In this document: positions 27,743-37,889 of the stretch, piece by piece
How positions within the stretch are numbered: the stretch's first letter is position 1
How the letters are laid out: every line of letters begins with the position of its first letter
NCBI RefSeq assembly: GCF_016758255.1
Contig: NZ_QYAD01000005.1
Location: 176,391 to 240,390, forward strand
DNA length: 64,000 nucleotides
DNA from: Leucobacter chromiireducens subsp. chromiireducens
Lineage (GTDB): Bacteria; Actinomycetota; Actinomycetes; Actinomycetales; Microbacteriaceae
Direction: 5' to 3'
Position numbers and translations under genes: made by a program
Notes under the pieces: model-generated
Database searches by the model: none
What the model saw: the letters and a program-made list of their open reading frames with translations, nothing else
Told to the model about the DNA's origin: nothing

Positions 27743-30700
27743 ATGCCCAAGCGTTCAGACATTAATTCCGTTCTCGTCATCGGTTCCGGCCCGATCGTCA
27801 TCGGCCAGGCCTGTGAGTTCGATTACTCCGGTACTCAGGCCTGCCGTGTGCTTCGGGAGGAGGGCGTGCGCGTCATCCTCGTGAACTCGAACCCCGCGAC
27901 GATCATGACCGACCCCGACTTCGCCGACGCGACCTACGTCGAGCCGATCACCGCCGCGGTCATCGAGACGATCATTCAGAAGGAGAAGCCCGACGCGATC
28001 CTGCCCACCCTGGGTGGCCAGACAGCGCTCAACGCGGCCATGGAGCTGCACGAGCAGGGCATCCTCGAGAAGTACAACGTCGAGCTGATCGGCGCGAAGG
28101 TCGACGCCATCCAGAAGGGTGAGGATCGCCAGCTGTTCAAGGACATCGCCATCGCCGCTGGTGCGGGCGTCGCGAAGTCCTACGTGGCACACACCCTCGA
28201 GGAGGCGAAGGAGTACGCCCTGGACCTCGGGTACCCGCTCGTCGTGCGTCCGTCCTTCACCATGGGTGGTCTCGGTTCGGGCTTCGCCTACACCGAGGAA
28301 GAGCTCGTACGCATCGTCACCGACGGCCTGCACTACAGCCCGACGACGGAGGTGCTCCTCGAGGAGTCGATCCTCGGTTGGAAGGAGTATGAGCTTGAGC
28401 TCATGCGCGACACCAAGGACAACGCGGTTGTCGTGTGCTCCATCGAAAACGTCGACGCCGTGGGCGTGCACACGGGCGACTCGATCACCGTTGCCCCGGC
28501 GCTGACGCTCACCGACCGTGAGTTCCAGAACCTTCGCGACATCTCGATCGACATCATTCGTCGCGTCGGCGTGGACACGGGCGGCTGCAACATTCAGTTC
28601 GCAATCGATCCGGTTGATGGTCGTGTGGTGGTCATCGAGATGAACCCGCGCGTCTCGCGTTCCTCCGCGCTCGCTTCGAAGGCGACGGGCTTCCCGATTG
28701 CCAAGATCGCCGCGAAGCTTGCGATCGGCTACACGCTCGACGAGATCCCGAACGACATCACGCAGAAGACCCCGGCCTCCTTCGAGCCCGCGATCGACTA
28801 CATCGTTGTGAAGACTCCGCGCTTCGCGTTCGAGAAGTTCCCCGCCGCCGACGACACGCTCACCACGACCATGAAGTCGGTCGGCGAGGCGATGGCGATC
28901 GGCCGGAACTTCACGACCGCCCTGCAGAAGTCGCTGCGTTCACTCGAGAAGCGCGGCACCTCGTTCCACTGGGACGCGATCGACTCGGCGACTGCTGCGG
29001 ACCGCGTCGCAACGCTGCTTGAGACGATCAAGCGTCCCACCGACGGCCGCATCGTTGACGTGCAGCAGGCGCTTCGCCTCGGCGCGACGATCGAGCAGGT
29101 CTTTGAGTCGACCGCGATCGACCCCTGGTTCCTCGACCAGATCGTGCTGATCAACGAGGTCGCAGAGCTCGTCAAGGCGGCTCCGCAGCTCACCCTTGAT
29201 GTGCTGCGCGAGGCAAAGGACCACGGCTTCTCTGATGCCCAGATCGCTGCGATTCGCGGCATCTCGGACTCCGAGGTGCGCGGCCTCCGTCACGGCCTCG
29301 GCCTGCGCCCGGTCTTCAAGACGGTGGATACCTGCGCCGGCGAGTTCCCTGCGCTGACCCCGTACCACTACTCGTCGTACGACCTGGAGACCGAGGTCAC
29401 GCCGTCCGACCGCAAGAAGGTCGTCATCCTCGGTTCGGGCCCCAACCGCATTGGCCAGGGCGTCGAGTTCGACTACTCCTGCGTGCACGCCTCGTTCGCA
29501 CTCTCGGACGCGGGCTACGAGACCATCATGATCAACTGCAACCCCGAGACCGTGTCGACCGACTACGACACCTCGGATCGCCTGTACTTCGAGCCCCTCA
29601 CGCTCGAGGACGTGCTTGAAGTGATTCACGCCGAGCAGGCATCGGGCGAGCTTTTGGGCGTCGTCGTCCAGCTGGGCGGCCAGACCGCACTGGGCCTCGC
29701 GCAGCCGCTGAAGGATGCCGGGATCCCGATCCTCGGTACCACCCCCGAGGCGATCGATCTCGCGGAGGAGCGAGGTGCGTTCGCGGGAATCCTTGAGCGG
29801 GCCGGCCTTGTGGCACCGCGCAACGGCACCGCGATCGACGAGGAGGGTGCCGTGCGCATCGCCGAGGAGATCGGGTACCCCGTACTCGTTCGCCCGTCGT
29901 TCGTGCTCGGCGGCCGTGGCATGGAGATCGTGTACGACACCGAGTCGCTGCGTGGCTACTTTGGCCGTATTGAGGGCCACGCCCTCGTGGGCCCTGGCCA
30001 CCCGCTGCTCGTCGACCGTTTCCTGGACGACGCGATCGAGATTGACGTTGACGCCCTCTACGACGGCGAGCAGCTCTACGTCGGCGGAGTCATGGAGCAC
30101 ATCGAGGAAGCGGGTGTGCACTCGGGCGACTCGAGCTGCACGCTGCCGCCCGTAACGCTCGGCCACGACCAGATCGCACAGGTACGCGAGGCCACGCTCG
30201 GCATCGCTGCGGGCCTGGGCGTGCGCGGCCTGCTCAATGTGCAGTTCGCCATTGGGCAGGGCGTGCTCTACGTCCTCGAGGCGAACCCCCGCGCGAGCCG
30301 CACGGTGCCCTTCGTCTCGAAGGCGCTCGGTATTCCTCTCGCAAAGGCCGCGTCGCGCGTGATGGCGGGCGAGTCGATCGCTCAGCTCATCGAGGCGGGT
30401 CTCCTGCCCGAGCGCGATGGTTCGCGCGCTCCAATCGATTCGCCGATCGCTGTGAAGGAGGCGGTGCTGCCGTTCAAGCGCTTCCGCACGCACGAGGGTC
30501 TCGTTGTCGACTCGCTGCTCGGCCCCGAGATGCGCTCGACCGGTGAGGTCATGGGCATGGACCGCGACTTCCCGACCGCGTTTGCGAAGAGCCAGTCTGC
30601 CGCGGGCAGCGAGCTGCCGGTCTCGGGCACGGTCTTTCTCTCGGTCGCCGATCGCGACAAGCGCTCGGTCGTGCTCCCCGCACTCCGCATGCAGGAACTC

Positions 30701-31060
30701 GGCTACCGCATTCTCGCAACCCCCGGCACGCAGGTCGTGCTTGCCCGCAACGGCATTGAGTCCGAGGTGGTCCGGAAGCACCACGCGCAGGCGGAGGGTG
30801 ACACGATCGTTGATCTCATCAACCGCGGCGAGGTCGACATGATCGTCAACACCCCCTCGGGCAGCTCCGCGCGCGCTGACGGCTACGAGATTCGGGCGGC
30901 TGCCGTTGCTGCCGACAAGCCGATCTTCACGACCGTCTCCGAGCTGTCAGCTGCGGTGGGTGCTGTGTCTGCCCAGAAGCTCGGCTTCGACGTCAAGTCG
31001 CTGCAGGAGTATGAAGCGGATCGCGTGGCCGCACGCGCTGAGGAGGCCGCTGCACGATGA
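27743..31060 (+). CDS. carB: carbamoyl-phosphate synthase large subunit
   Basis: Makes carbamoyl phosphate for both pyrimidines and arginine. The 1105-residue protein shows the two homologous halves: [19 protein letters not shown] at the first and [19 protein letters not shown] at the second, each followed by an ATP-grasp domain (about 130-335 and 680-870). The C-terminal methylglyoxal-synthase-like allosteric domain is present ([16 protein letters not shown]). It overlaps pyrF by four bases. No unusual features. Confidence 0.99.
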   Translation: MPKRSDINSVLVIGSGPIVIGQACEFDYSGTQACRVLREEGVRVILVNSNPATIMTDPDFADATYVEPITAAVIETIIQKEKPDAILPTLGGQTALNAAMELHEQGILEKYNVELIGAKVDAIQKGEDRQLFKDIAIAAGAGVAKSYVAHTLEEAKEYALDLGYPLVVRPSFTMGGLGSGFAYTEEELVRIVTDGLHYSPTTEVLLEESILGWKEYELELMRDTKDNAVVVCSIENVDAVGVHTGDSITVAPALTLTDREFQNLRDISIDIIRRVGVDTGGCNIQFAIDPVDGRVVVIEMNPRVSRSSALASKATGFPIAKIAAKLAIGYTLDEIPNDITQKTPASFEPAIDYIVVKTPRFAFEKFPAADDTLTTTMKSVGEAMAIGRNFTTALQKSLRSLEKRGTSFHWDAIDSATAADRVATLLETIKRPTDGRIVDVQQALRLGATIEQVFESTAIDPWFLDQIVLINEVAELVKAAPQLTLDVLREAKDHGFSDAQIAAIRGISDSEVRGLRHGLGLRPVFKTVDTCAGEFPALTPYHYSSYDLETEVTPSDRKKVVILGSGPNRIGQGVEFDYSCVHASFALSDAGYETIMINCNPETVSTDYDTSDRLYFEPLTLEDVLEVIHAEQASGELLGVVVQLGGQTALGLAQPLKDAGIPILGTTPEAIDLAEERGAFAGILERAGLVAPRNGTAIDEEGAVRIAEEIGYPVLVRPSFVLGGRGMEIVYDTESLRGYFGRIEGHALVGPGHPLLVDRFLDDAIEIDVDALYDGEQLYVGGVMEHIEEAGVHSGDSSCTLPPVTLGHDQIAQVREATLGIAAGLGVRGLLNVQFAIGQGVLYVLEANPRASRTVPFVSKALGIPLAKAASRVMAGESIAQLIEAGLLPERDGSRAPIDSPIAVKEAVLPFKRFRTHEGLVVDSLLGPEMRSTGEVMGMDRDFPTAFAKSQSAAGSELPVSGTVFLSVADRDKRSVVLPALRMQELGYRILATPGTQVVLARNGIESEVVRKHHAQAEGDTIVDLINRGEVDMIVNTPSGSSARADGYEIRAAAVAADKPIFTTVSELSAAVGAVSAQKLGFDVKSLQEYEADRVAARAEEAAAR

Positions 31061-31911
31061 GCACCCCGACGTTCGGTACCCGGCTCGCGTCAGAGCTCGC
31101 TGCGAAGCGACACCTGTGCGTGGGGATCGATCCCCACGCACCGCTGCTCGCCGATTGGGGGCTCGCCGATGATGCGGCTGGGGCCGAGCGGATGGGTCGC
31201 GATGTGGTCGCGGCCGCGGCCGGCGTTGCCGCCTGCGTGAAGCCGCAGATCGCTTTCTTCGAGCGCTTCGGTTCTGCAGGCTTTATCGCGCTCGAGCGCG
31301 TTCTCGCAGATGCCCGCGCTGCTGGGGTGCTCGTCATCGCGGACGTGAAGCGTGGCGACATTGGATCAAGCTTCGCCGCATACGCGGACGCCTGGCTCCA
31401 GCCAGGCTCGCCGCTCGAGGCCGACGCGATGACCGTCGCCGCATACCAGGGGTTCGGGAGCCTGGACGGCGCCCTCCCGCACGTTCGCGAGCATGGCAAG
31501 GGCTTGTTCGTGCTCGCAGCGACTTCCAATCCGGAGGCGCGCGAGGTACAGCTCGCGAAGCGCGCCGATGGCCGATCGGTGGCACGCGCGATGCTTGACG
31601 ACGCGCTCGCGATCGAGGGCGTCGCAGACGACCACGTGAACTCGGTGGGGGTTGTGCTCGGCGCAACACTCGACCTTGCCGAGTTCGGCATCGACCCGGC
31701 CGCGCCTCCCGCGCGGCCCGCACTTCCCGTCTTGGCGCCCGGTTTCGGGTTCCAGGGCGCCCGCGTCGAGGACGCGGGAAAGATCTTCGGTGGCCTGGGC
31801 TGGGCGCTGCTCGCGAGCGAGTCTCGCAGCGTGCTCGCCGGGGGCGCCGAGGGGCTCGCAGCGCGCGTTCGCGCTCGGGCCGACGCCGTCGCGACCGCGC
31901 TGACGGTGTAG
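31057..31911 (+). CDS. pyrF: orotidine 5'-phosphate decarboxylase (type 2)
   Basis: Final step of UMP synthesis. The 284-residue protein belongs to the longer type 2 group found in actinobacteria and myxobacteria. The catalytic Asp-Lys-x-x-Asp array is ADVKRGDIG, and [14 protein letters not shown] and [10 protein letters not shown] phosphate-binding segments follow. ATG overlaps carB (ATGA). It ends the pyr operon proper; 18 bases separate it from the guanylate kinase fusion. Confidence 0.97.
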   Translation: MSTPTFGTRLASELAAKRHLCVGIDPHAPLLADWGLADDAAGAERMGRDVVAAAAGVAACVKPQIAFFERFGSAGFIALERVLADARAAGVLVIADVKRGDIGSSFAAYADAWLQPGSPLEADAMTVAAYQGFGSLDGALPHVREHGKGLFVLAATSNPEAREVQLAKRADGRSVARAMLDDALAIEGVADDHVNSVGVVLGATLDLAEFGIDPAAPPARPALPVLAPGFGFQGARVEDAGKIFGGLGWALLASESRSVLAGGAEGLAARVRARADAVATALTV

Positions 31912-31929
31912 CTGGCTGGGGGAACGAAG

Positions 31930-32883
31930 ATGAGTGGAGAGAAGATGAGCAACTCAACCGATCCCACCGCACGCTCCATGCCTGCGGTTGATCGCGTCGC
32001 GGCGAATCGCGCCGCGATCGCGGCGCGACAGGCGCGCGCCGAATTGAAGCGTCGCTTGCGAAACGGGGAGCTCTCGCCGCTCCGCGTGCTTGAACAGTCG
32101 CGTGTTCCGGGAAGCCCCGCAGCGACGCTGCGTATCACCGACTTCCTCCTGTCCTTCCCCGCGATTGGCGTGGTGAAGGCGGAACGCGTGCGTGAACAGC
32201 TCGACATCTCCGAACGGAAACGTCTCGGCGGTCTCGGTGCGCTCCAGCGCGAGCGACTTGAGCGTTTTGTGCGTGAACGCACGGGTGCAGAGACGGCCAC
32301 GGGGCGCCCGCCGCTCACGGTGCTCGCCGGTCCCACCGCGGTGGGCAAGGGCACAGTCGCCGCGTACATTCGCGAGCACTACCCCGAGGTGCGGCACTCA
32401 GTCTCCGCGACGACGCGGGATCCGCGGCCCGGCGAGGTCGATGGTTCGCACTACATCTTCGTTGATGACGAGGGCTTTGACCGGATGCTCGCGTCCGATG
32501 AACTCCTCGAGTGGGCGACCGTGCACAACAAGCACCGCTACGGCACCCCGCGCGGTCCGGTCGACGAGGCCGCCGCTCGCGGTGAGCTCATGCTGCTGGA
32601 GATCGACCTCCAGGGCGCGCGTCAGGTACGCGCGAGCATGCCGGAGGCACGCCTGGTGTTCCTCGCCCCGCCGAGCTGGGACGAGCTTGTGCACCGACTC
32701 GTGGGCCGCGGCACCGAGGACGAGGAGGAACGCACGCGTCGCCTCGAGACCGCAAAGATTGAGCTTGCGGCCGCCGACGAGTTCGATGAGATCATCGTGA
32801 ACGACGAGGTTCCCCGGGCTGCGGCCCGGCTCCTCGATGTGATGCGTGGCGGCGAACGCGACCTCGAGCTGAACGGGGCGTGA
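31930..32883 (+). CDS. gmk: fusion of actinobacterial integration host factor (mIHF) and guanylate kinase
   Basis: A 317-residue protein with two domains. Residues about 15-108 look like actinobacterial IHF, ending in [20 protein letters not shown] and [16 protein letters not shown], the DNA-binding helix-two-turn-helix core. Residues about 118-305 are guanylate kinase: P-loop [11 protein letters not shown], then [16 protein letters not shown] and YGTPRGPV. In Mycobacterium and Streptomyces mIHF and gmk are separate neighbouring genes. Here there is one uninterrupted frame with no internal stop. ATG 31930 has GGGGGAAC upstream; ATG 31945 also has a good site (GGAGAG) and would change only the first five residues. 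Confidence 0.9.
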   Translation: MSGEKMSNSTDPTARSMPAVDRVAANRAAIAARQARAELKRRLRNGELSPLRVLEQSRVPGSPAATLRITDFLLSFPAIGVVKAERVREQLDISERKRLGGLGALQRERLERFVRERTGAETATGRPPLTVLAGPTAVGKGTVAAYIREHYPEVRHSVSATTRDPRPGEVDGSHYIFVDDEGFDRMLASDELLEWATVHNKHRYGTPRGPVDEAAARGELMLLEIDLQGARQVRASMPEARLVFLAPPSWDELVHRLVGRGTEDEEERTRRLETAKIELAAADEFDEIIVNDEVPRAAARLLDVMRGGERDLELNGA

Positions 32884-33818
32884 TGATGCAGGTTGCGGAT
32901 CTCGACCCCACCCAGTTTCTCGGGATCCCACTCGCGCTAGTGGGAGCTGCGCTCCTCGCCTTCGGCGCGCAATATCAGTCGCGCGGCCTGAACAAGGTCG
33001 AGCGCATTGTGGGGGAGAGCGCCGGTTCTGGGCTCTCCTGGGGTCATATCCGCAACCTGCTCCGCCGCCCGTCTTGGGTGGTCGGCACGGTGCTACTCGG
33101 CCTGGCGGTCGCCTTTCAGATCGGCTCGCTATCGCTCTCACCGCTGATCATCGTGCAGCCGATCGGCGTGGTCGGGCTCATCATCACGTCGATTCTCAAC
33201 TCCCGCGTGAGCGGAGTCCATCTCGGCAAGCGCGTCCGTGCCTCCCTCGCCCTCGCGGTACTGGGAATCGTCGCGTTCGTCACAATCGCTGCGTTCACGG
33301 CACGGGATCGCCCGGTCACCGACACGAAGCTCATCGTGATTTTGCTCACGTTCGCTGCGGTGCTCGCGCTTTCCCTTGTCCTGTTTGTCGCTTTCCGGCA
33401 CCGCGGCATTGCGCTCCTCTACATCGTAGGAGCCGGGATTCTCTATGGCTTCGTGGCGACCTTTGCGAAGGCCGTGATCGGCCGGCTGCAGCAGGGCGAG
33501 TTCGAGTGGCTCACCTGGGCCTGCGTGGCCGCCCTGGTGGTCGGCGCGCTCCTCGGTATGGTGTTCGTACAGAACGCATACTCCTCGGGGCCGCCGGACC
33601 TCGTCGTTGCCGGCCTCACCGTGATCGATCCGATCGTCGCAGTGCTCATCGGCATTGTCGTGCTGCAGGAAGCAGCGGGAGCGCCGGGCTGGGCGATCCT
33701 GGTCTACATTGCCTCCGGTCTGGTCTCGATCGCCGGGGTGCTTGGACTCGCGCGGTTCCACCCCCAGGCCGGGGGAGAGGAATCCGCGCAACAGGGTGCA
33801 CCTGAACACACGGCATGA
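32883..33818 (+). CDS. DMT-superfamily membrane protein
   Basis: About 311 residues with nine or ten hydrophobic helices, resembling the EamA/DMT-type proteins common in actinobacteria, including the segment SLSLSPLIIVQPIGVVGLI and a second-half VVAGLTVIDPIVAVLIGIVV. The transported compound is unknown. Starts at GTG 32880 or ATG 32883 are both possible; the GTGATGATG cluster overlaps the gmk stop, so translation is coupled. In many actinobacteria rpoZ follows gmk; here it does not. The C-terminal 20 residues are polar. Confidence 0.82.
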   Translation: MMQVADLDPTQFLGIPLALVGAALLAFGAQYQSRGLNKVERIVGESAGSGLSWGHIRNLLRRPSWVVGTVLLGLAVAFQIGSLSLSPLIIVQPIGVVGLIITSILNSRVSGVHLGKRVRASLALAVLGIVAFVTIAAFTARDRPVTDTKLIVILLTFAAVLALSLVLFVAFRHRGIALLYIVGAGILYGFVATFAKAVIGRLQQGEFEWLTWACVAALVVGALLGMVFVQNAYSSGPPDLVVAGLTVIDPIVAVLIGIVVLQEAAGAPGWAILVYIASGLVSIAGVLGLARFHPQAGGEESAQQGAPEHTA

Positions 33819-33877
33819 GATACTGACGACGGGGGCGGCGGTGAGCCCTAACCCCGCAGCCCGAACAAGGAGCGAAC

Positions 33878-34441
33878 ATGAGTGAGCAGCCGATCCGGAT
33901 CATCACGACGGAGTCTCGCCGCGCACCCTGGTGGGTGCTGCTCATCGTCGGCATCTTCGTCGCGCTCGCGGGCATTGGTCTGCTCGTGTGGCCGTTCGTC
34001 GCGGCGAGCGGAATGCTCGCGGTGATCTTCGGCGCCGCACTGATTGCGAACGGGCTCGCGATGCTTGTCCGCGGAAGCGCGAGCGTGGGTATGCGGGTGG
34101 TCGGCTCAGTTTTCATTCTCGCCGGGATCCTCGCGGTGGTGTTCTCAGCACTCACTGGAAAAGCGCTCGTGATTCTTGTGGGCGCCGCGTTGATCGTCGT
34201 GGGCGTCTCCTGGCTCATCCTGTCGCTCCGCATGGCTCGAGGCGGCTCCGGCTTCCTTCTCGTCCCGGGGATCCTCGCGATCCTGGGCGGCGTCTTCGCC
34301 CTGATCTGGCCTGCGACGGCGCTTGGCATCGTGGCCTTCTGCGCGGGCATCGCGATGCTGCTCTTTGGTATCTCGCTGTGCTGGGGTGCGGTGCGCCTGC
34401 GCGGAACCCGCGTGGAGCAGACCACCATCATCGTCGAGTGA
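33878..34441 (+). CDS. HdeD/DUF308 family membrane protein
   Basis: A 187-residue protein with six closely spaced hydrophobic segments and repeated GAALI-type half-units (VIFGAALIANGLAML, LVGAALIVVGVSWLI, FCAGIAMLLFGISL), as in the HdeD acid-resistance family. The function in actinobacteria is not established. CAAGGAG lies before ATG 33878. Its 3' end overlaps the 3' end of the convergent AraC-type gene by 14 bases. Confidence 0.82.
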   Translation: MSEQPIRIITTESRRAPWWVLLIVGIFVALAGIGLLVWPFVAASGMLAVIFGAALIANGLAMLVRGSASVGMRVVGSVFILAGILAVVFSALTGKALVILVGAALIVVGVSWLILSLRMARGGSGFLLVPGILAILGGVFALIWPATALGIVAFCAGIAMLLFGISLCWGAVRLRGTRVEQTTIIVE

Positions 34442-35222
34442 CTCGGGGCCCTGAAAGCGCTGATGGCGCGCGGCCGAAGGTGTGCGTGAACGCTGCGGAG
34501 AAGCTCGCCGGGCTCGAATAACCCAGCTGCATGGCCACCTCGGTGACCGTGTGCTGCTGTAGCAGCGGGAGCGCCGCGAGCAAGCGCGCTCGCATGCGCC
34601 AGGCCGCGGGGCTCTCGCCGACGTCGGCTCGAAAAGCTCGTGTGAAGCTCCGCTCGCTCATCGCGAGCGTCCGCGCCCACTCAGCGTTCGAGACTCCTGC
34701 ATCAGGCTCCCTGAGGTATGCGCGGCAGAGGCGTACGAACTCTGGCGTGCGAGGGAGGCTGATGTGGAAGGGGAGCGGTGCGAGCTCGTGCAGCTCGTGC
34801 AGGAGGAGCGCCGCGAGCGCGCCATCCCTGCCTGCGAGATCGTACTCGGCAGGCATACGCACGGCTGCCGCGAGGAGCTCTCGCAGCAGCGCGGACACCT
34901 CGACGACCGTGCACTCCTGCGGCCACCAGGGAACGGCGCTCGGCTCGAGGTACAGACTGTTCGTCACCACGTCGAGCATGCGCACGCGGTGCGGAGTTTC
35001 GGGCGGGATCGCGACCGCGCGCTCCGGCGGCACTGTCCACGCGCCGTCAGCTGTTTCGACAAGCATCGTGCCCGTCGCGCCGTACAGGAGCTGCGCGCGG
35101 CGGTGCTCGTGCCAGTCGAGCAGGTGGCCGGGCGGGTAGTCGGTCGCAATCGCGACGATCGCTCGCGGCAGTGGATCGAGGTCGGAGAGGAGCGCCTCGT
35201 GTGCGGTCGGCATGGTCTTCAT
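34428..35222 (-). CDS. AraC-family transcriptional regulator with cupin sensor domain
   Basis: A 264-residue regulator. The N-terminal half has a cupin-like ligand domain (HEHRRAQLLYGATGTMLVE, PPETPHRVRM). The C-terminal half carries two helix-turn-helix units: NAEWARTLAMSERSFTRAF and TVTEVAMQLGYSSPASFSAAFTH with FGRAPS. ATG 35222 is chosen because the frame further upstream is intergenic. The divergent gene 82 bases away is a TauE/SafE-type exporter, which it may control; the effector is unknown. Confidence 0.9.
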   Translation of the reverse strand: MKTMPTAHEALLSDLDPLPRAIVAIATDYPPGHLLDWHEHRRAQLLYGATGTMLVETADGAWTVPPERAVAIPPETPHRVRMLDVVTNSLYLEPSAVPWWPQECTVVEVSALLRELLAAAVRMPAEYDLAGRDGALAALLLHELHELAPLPFHISLPRTPEFVRLCRAYLREPDAGVSNAEWARTLAMSERSFTRAFRADVGESPAAWRMRARLLAALPLLQQHTVTEVAMQLGYSSPASFSAAFTHTFGRAPSALSGPRVTRR

Positions 35223-35304
35223 CGTACGCGGGTTTGGCTGACAATCTCTGAAACTCTGCCGTACTTCGAATGTCAGCCGCCACTCATGCTGCTGAACTGA
35301 ATGC

Positions 35305-36117
35305 ATGGACTTTGCGACGCTTGCCGTTCTCTGTGGGATCGGTCTCCTTTCGGGCCTCACCACCGTGCTGTTCGGGTTCGGCGGCGGCTTTGTCGCGGTC
35401 CCCGTGATCGCGTGGGCGGACGCCAGCCTCGGTGCGGGAGCACTCACTGTGGCCGTCGCCACGTCCTCCGCTGTGATGCTCGTGGGCGCCGGAGTCGCAA
35501 CCGCCGCGACCCCACGCCCCACGCTCGCGCAACTGCGCGGCACCCGCGCGCTCCTCCCGTTGCTCGCGCTGGGCGGCGCACTCGGCGCGGTCGCGGGGCT
35601 CGGCGCCTCGCCGTGGCTCGTGCGCTGGGGATTTGTCGCGTACCTGTGTGTGACGATTGCCGACCTGCTGCTGCGTCCCGGATTCTTTCGTCCGGTTGCG
35701 GCACCGGGCCAGACCGCACCACGGTTCGGCGTGCCGAGCTGGCTCGGCCTGCCGATTGGAGCGCTCGCCGCGTTCCTCGGCGTCGGGGGAAGCGTGATGA
35801 CCGTCCCGCTGCTTCGTCGCGCTGGCGCCCCCATGTCGGACGCCACGGCGCTCACCAATCCCCTCACACTCGCGCTCAGCGCGCCCGCGCTTGCGGTGTT
35901 CCTCACGCTTGGTGGTGGCGTGTCCATGCAGAACGCCCATGTCGGGCTGTTCGGCGCAGTCGATCTCGCCGCCGCTGCCGCCTTGCTCGCAGGGTCCATT
36001 CCCGTGATCGTGTGGCTGCGCAGGCGGCCGCTGCGACTTCCTGACCGGGCGCACGCGTGGTCGTACCTCGGCCTCCTGTGTGCGGCCACGCTCGCCATGG
36101 CGTGCGCACCCGCGTAA
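35305..36117 (+). CDS. TauE/SafE (TSUP) family membrane transporter
   Basis: A 270-residue membrane protein with seven or eight helices. The two TSUP-type repeats are seen as GLLSGLTTVLFGFGGGFVAVPV and GALAAFLGVGGSVMTVPLL, the glycine-rich motifs that usually line the path for sulfur-containing or organic anions. Divergent from the AraC-type regulator. It ends in front of a bidirectional hairpin shared with the convergent MFS gene. Confidence 0.9.
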   Translation: MDFATLAVLCGIGLLSGLTTVLFGFGGGFVAVPVIAWADASLGAGALTVAVATSSAVMLVGAGVATAATPRPTLAQLRGTRALLPLLALGGALGAVAGLGASPWLVRWGFVAYLCVTIADLLLRPGFFRPVAAPGQTAPRFGVPSWLGLPIGALAAFLGVGGSVMTVPLLRRAGAPMSDATALTNPLTLALSAPALAVFLTLGGGVSMQNAHVGLFGAVDLAAAAALLAGSIPVIVWLRRRPLRLPDRAHAWSYLGLLCAATLAMACAPA

Positions 36118-36122
36118 TGCAG

Positions 36123-36158
36123 CGGGGGCGCGGAGTGCATCTGCACTCCGCGCCCCCG
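36123..36158. terminator. bidirectional terminator hairpin
   Basis: CGGGGGCGCGGAGTGCA (36123-36139) pairs perfectly with its complement at 36142-36158, leaving only two bases between the arms, so the inner pair probably opens. It sits six bases after the TSUP stop and 20 bases before the MFS stop on the other strand, ideally placed to end both genes. Confidence 0.88.
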
Positions 36159-36177
36159 TGCCGCGGTGGGCCTCCCG

Positions 36178-37539
36178 CTACGAGCTCTTCAGCTGCGCGG
36201 CATCGCCGGGCAACTGGCCCGCGAAGAGGCCACGCCGGCCCAGAATGAAGGCGATCGTGGCGCCCATGAGTGTGAGCGCCGCGATGAGCAACAGGCCCCA
36301 GACCGCAGAACCGGTGGTCTGGCTGACCCAGCCGATCGCGTACGGACCGGCGAAGCCTGCGAGGTTGCCGACCGAGTTGATGAAGGCGAGGCCAGCTGCT
36401 GCCGCCGTGCCGGTGAGCAGCAGCGGCGGCAGGCTCCAGAAGAGCGGCGTGGACGAGAAGAGCGCGGACATTCCCACGCACAGCGCGCCGAGCGCCAAGA
36501 CGGGGGTTCCCTGTGCGGCGACCGCTGCGATGAGCGCAAGCGCGGTGATGGTGAGCGCGATACCGACCTGCCGTGGAATGTTGCCCTGCCGACGTGCTGC
36601 ACGCTCCCATGGGATCATCACGAGCGCAGCGCACAGGTTCGGGATCGCAACCAGTAGGCCGGTGGTGCCGTTGTCGAAATCTCCCATGCTCTTCACGATG
36701 GTGGGCAGCCACAATCCAAGCCCGTACGCGCCGAACACGATGCCAAAGAAGAGGAAGATCAGCGCCCAGAGCTTGCCGTTGCTGAACACCTCACGCAGGC
36801 GAATCTTGCCGTGGCGCGACTCGGTGTCCGCCGCCTCGCGAGCGAGTGAATCCGCGATCCAGTCGCGCTCGGCGGCGGTAAGCCACTTGGCATCCTTCGG
36901 GCTATCCGGCAGCCACTTCAACACAGCGAACGCGAGCAGCACCGCGGGAATGCCCTCGAGGATGAAGACGAGCTGCCAGCCCTCGAGTCCCCACATGCCG
37001 TGAAGATTCATGATCCACCCCGAGATGGGGGCAGCGATCGCGTTTGCGAGTGGGTTCGAGAGGCTGAAGATCACGAGGACCTGCGTGCGATACTCGCGAG
37101 GGAACCAGAGCGTGAGGTAGAGCAGCACCCCGGGGAAGAAGCCGGCTTCCGCGACACCCAGAATGAAGCGAATGACACCGAATTGCACTGCGTCCTGCAC
37201 GAACGCGGTGATGACGGCGACAATGCCCCAGCTCGCCATGATTCGGGCAATCCACTTCCGCGCACCGAAGCGCTCAAGGAGCAGGTTGCTGGGCACCTCG
37301 AAGAGGAGATACCCGATGAAGAAGATACCGGCGGCGAGCCCAAACGCGGCCTCGGTCATGCCGAGCGAAGCGGTCATCTCAAGTTTTGCGAAACCGGCAT
37401 TGTTTCGGTCAATGTACGCAACCAGGTAGAGCACGCCCAAGAATGGGGCGAGGCGCCAGATTGCCTTTTTCATCGCGCTGCGGCCAATCGCCGCCTGTTC
37501 CTCCGCGTGCGCGGTCTGCGCTCCGGTGGTGGTCGTCAT
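36178..37539 (-). CDS. MFS transporter, anion:cation symporter type
   Basis: A 453-residue, 12-helix major facilitator protein with the pattern of the anion:cation symporter group (hexuronate, galactonate, tartrate or phthalate transporters): YLVAYIDRNNAGFAKLEM in helix 1, GYLLFEVPSNLLLERFGARKWIARIM in the cytoplasmic loop, and AEAGFFPGVLLYLTLWFP. ATG 37539 is chosen for its AAGGAGA ribosome binding site; an upstream in-frame ATG has none. The substrate is probably an organic acid. The nearby FadR-type GntR gene (38687) could be its regulator, though the two are not adjacent. Confidence 0.92.
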   Translation of the reverse strand: MTTTTGAQTAHAEEQAAIGRSAMKKAIWRLAPFLGVLYLVAYIDRNNAGFAKLEMTASLGMTEAAFGLAAGIFFIGYLLFEVPSNLLLERFGARKWIARIMASWGIVAVITAFVQDAVQFGVIRFILGVAEAGFFPGVLLYLTLWFPREYRTQVLVIFSLSNPLANAIAAPISGWIMNLHGMWGLEGWQLVFILEGIPAVLLAFAVLKWLPDSPKDAKWLTAAERDWIADSLAREAADTESRHGKIRLREVFSNGKLWALIFLFFGIVFGAYGLGLWLPTIVKSMGDFDNGTTGLLVAIPNLCAALVMIPWERAARRQGNIPRQVGIALTITALALIAAVAAQGTPVLALGALCVGMSALFSSTPLFWSLPPLLLTGTAAAAGLAFINSVGNLAGFAGPYAIGWVSQTTGSAVWGLLLIAALTLMGATIAFILGRRGLFAGQLPGDAAQLKSS

Positions 37540-37575
37540 CTCGTCTCCTTCGGTCCGATGTGCCACATCCCTATA

Positions 37576-37585
37576 TGCTATAGCA
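37576..37585 (-). promoter_or_regulatory. TGCTATAGCA palindrome / candidate -10 region of the MFS gene
   Basis: A 10-bp perfect palindrome lies about 37 bases upstream of the MFS start. On the minus strand it contains TATAGC and runs into a second A/T-rich TATAG, either of which could be a -10 box. The palindromic shape also suits a repressor site. A similar GCTATAGTT lies a comparable distance upstream of the GntR gene (near 39558), which favours a promoter element shared in form. Confidence 0.4.
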
Positions 37586-37712
37586 AATTAGGCGGCGAGG
37601 GAGCGCCGAGTCCCGGGGATGTATCGCCGAGTCTCGATCCGGAAAGAGCGCACCCGCGAGAATCGATACTCCCGCGGCGCACGCCTCGCACCACAGCGGA
37701 GCCGGTCATGCA

Positions 37713-37789
37713 TGGTAGGGCGGACGGGGCTTGAACCCGTGACCGGCGGATTATGAGTCCGATGCTCTAACCAACTGAGCTACCGCCCC
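37713..37789 (-). tRNA. tRNA with CAU anticodon (elongator Met most likely)
   Basis: Cloverleaf reads on the minus strand as GGGGCGG acceptor, GCTC/GAGC D stem with AGTTGGTTA loop, anticodon loop CTCATAA, T stem ACGGG/CCCGT with TTCAAGC loop, then A73 and an encoded CCA. The D loop resembles elongator Met. It is not the initiator: no C1-A72 mismatch and no GGG/CCC anticodon stem. A CAU tRNA-Ile cannot be fully excluded. Two weak points are a G1-U72 pair and a U27-C43 mismatch. Confidence 0.93.
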
Positions 37790-37889
37790 GAAACAACCCC
37801 TCTATCCTATGGGGTCGTGGCGCTCAGGCCGTGCCCCCGCAGAGTGGGTAGGCTGAGATCACTTGCTCGGCACCCGCAAAGGAGCTCCC

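Noticed and set aside
28940..30784. A 614-codon frame on the minus strand
   Set aside because: Antisense to carB; codon bias artefact.
37713..37789. Initiator tRNA-Met
   Set aside because: Lacks the C1-A72 mismatch and the three G-C pairs in the anticodon stem.
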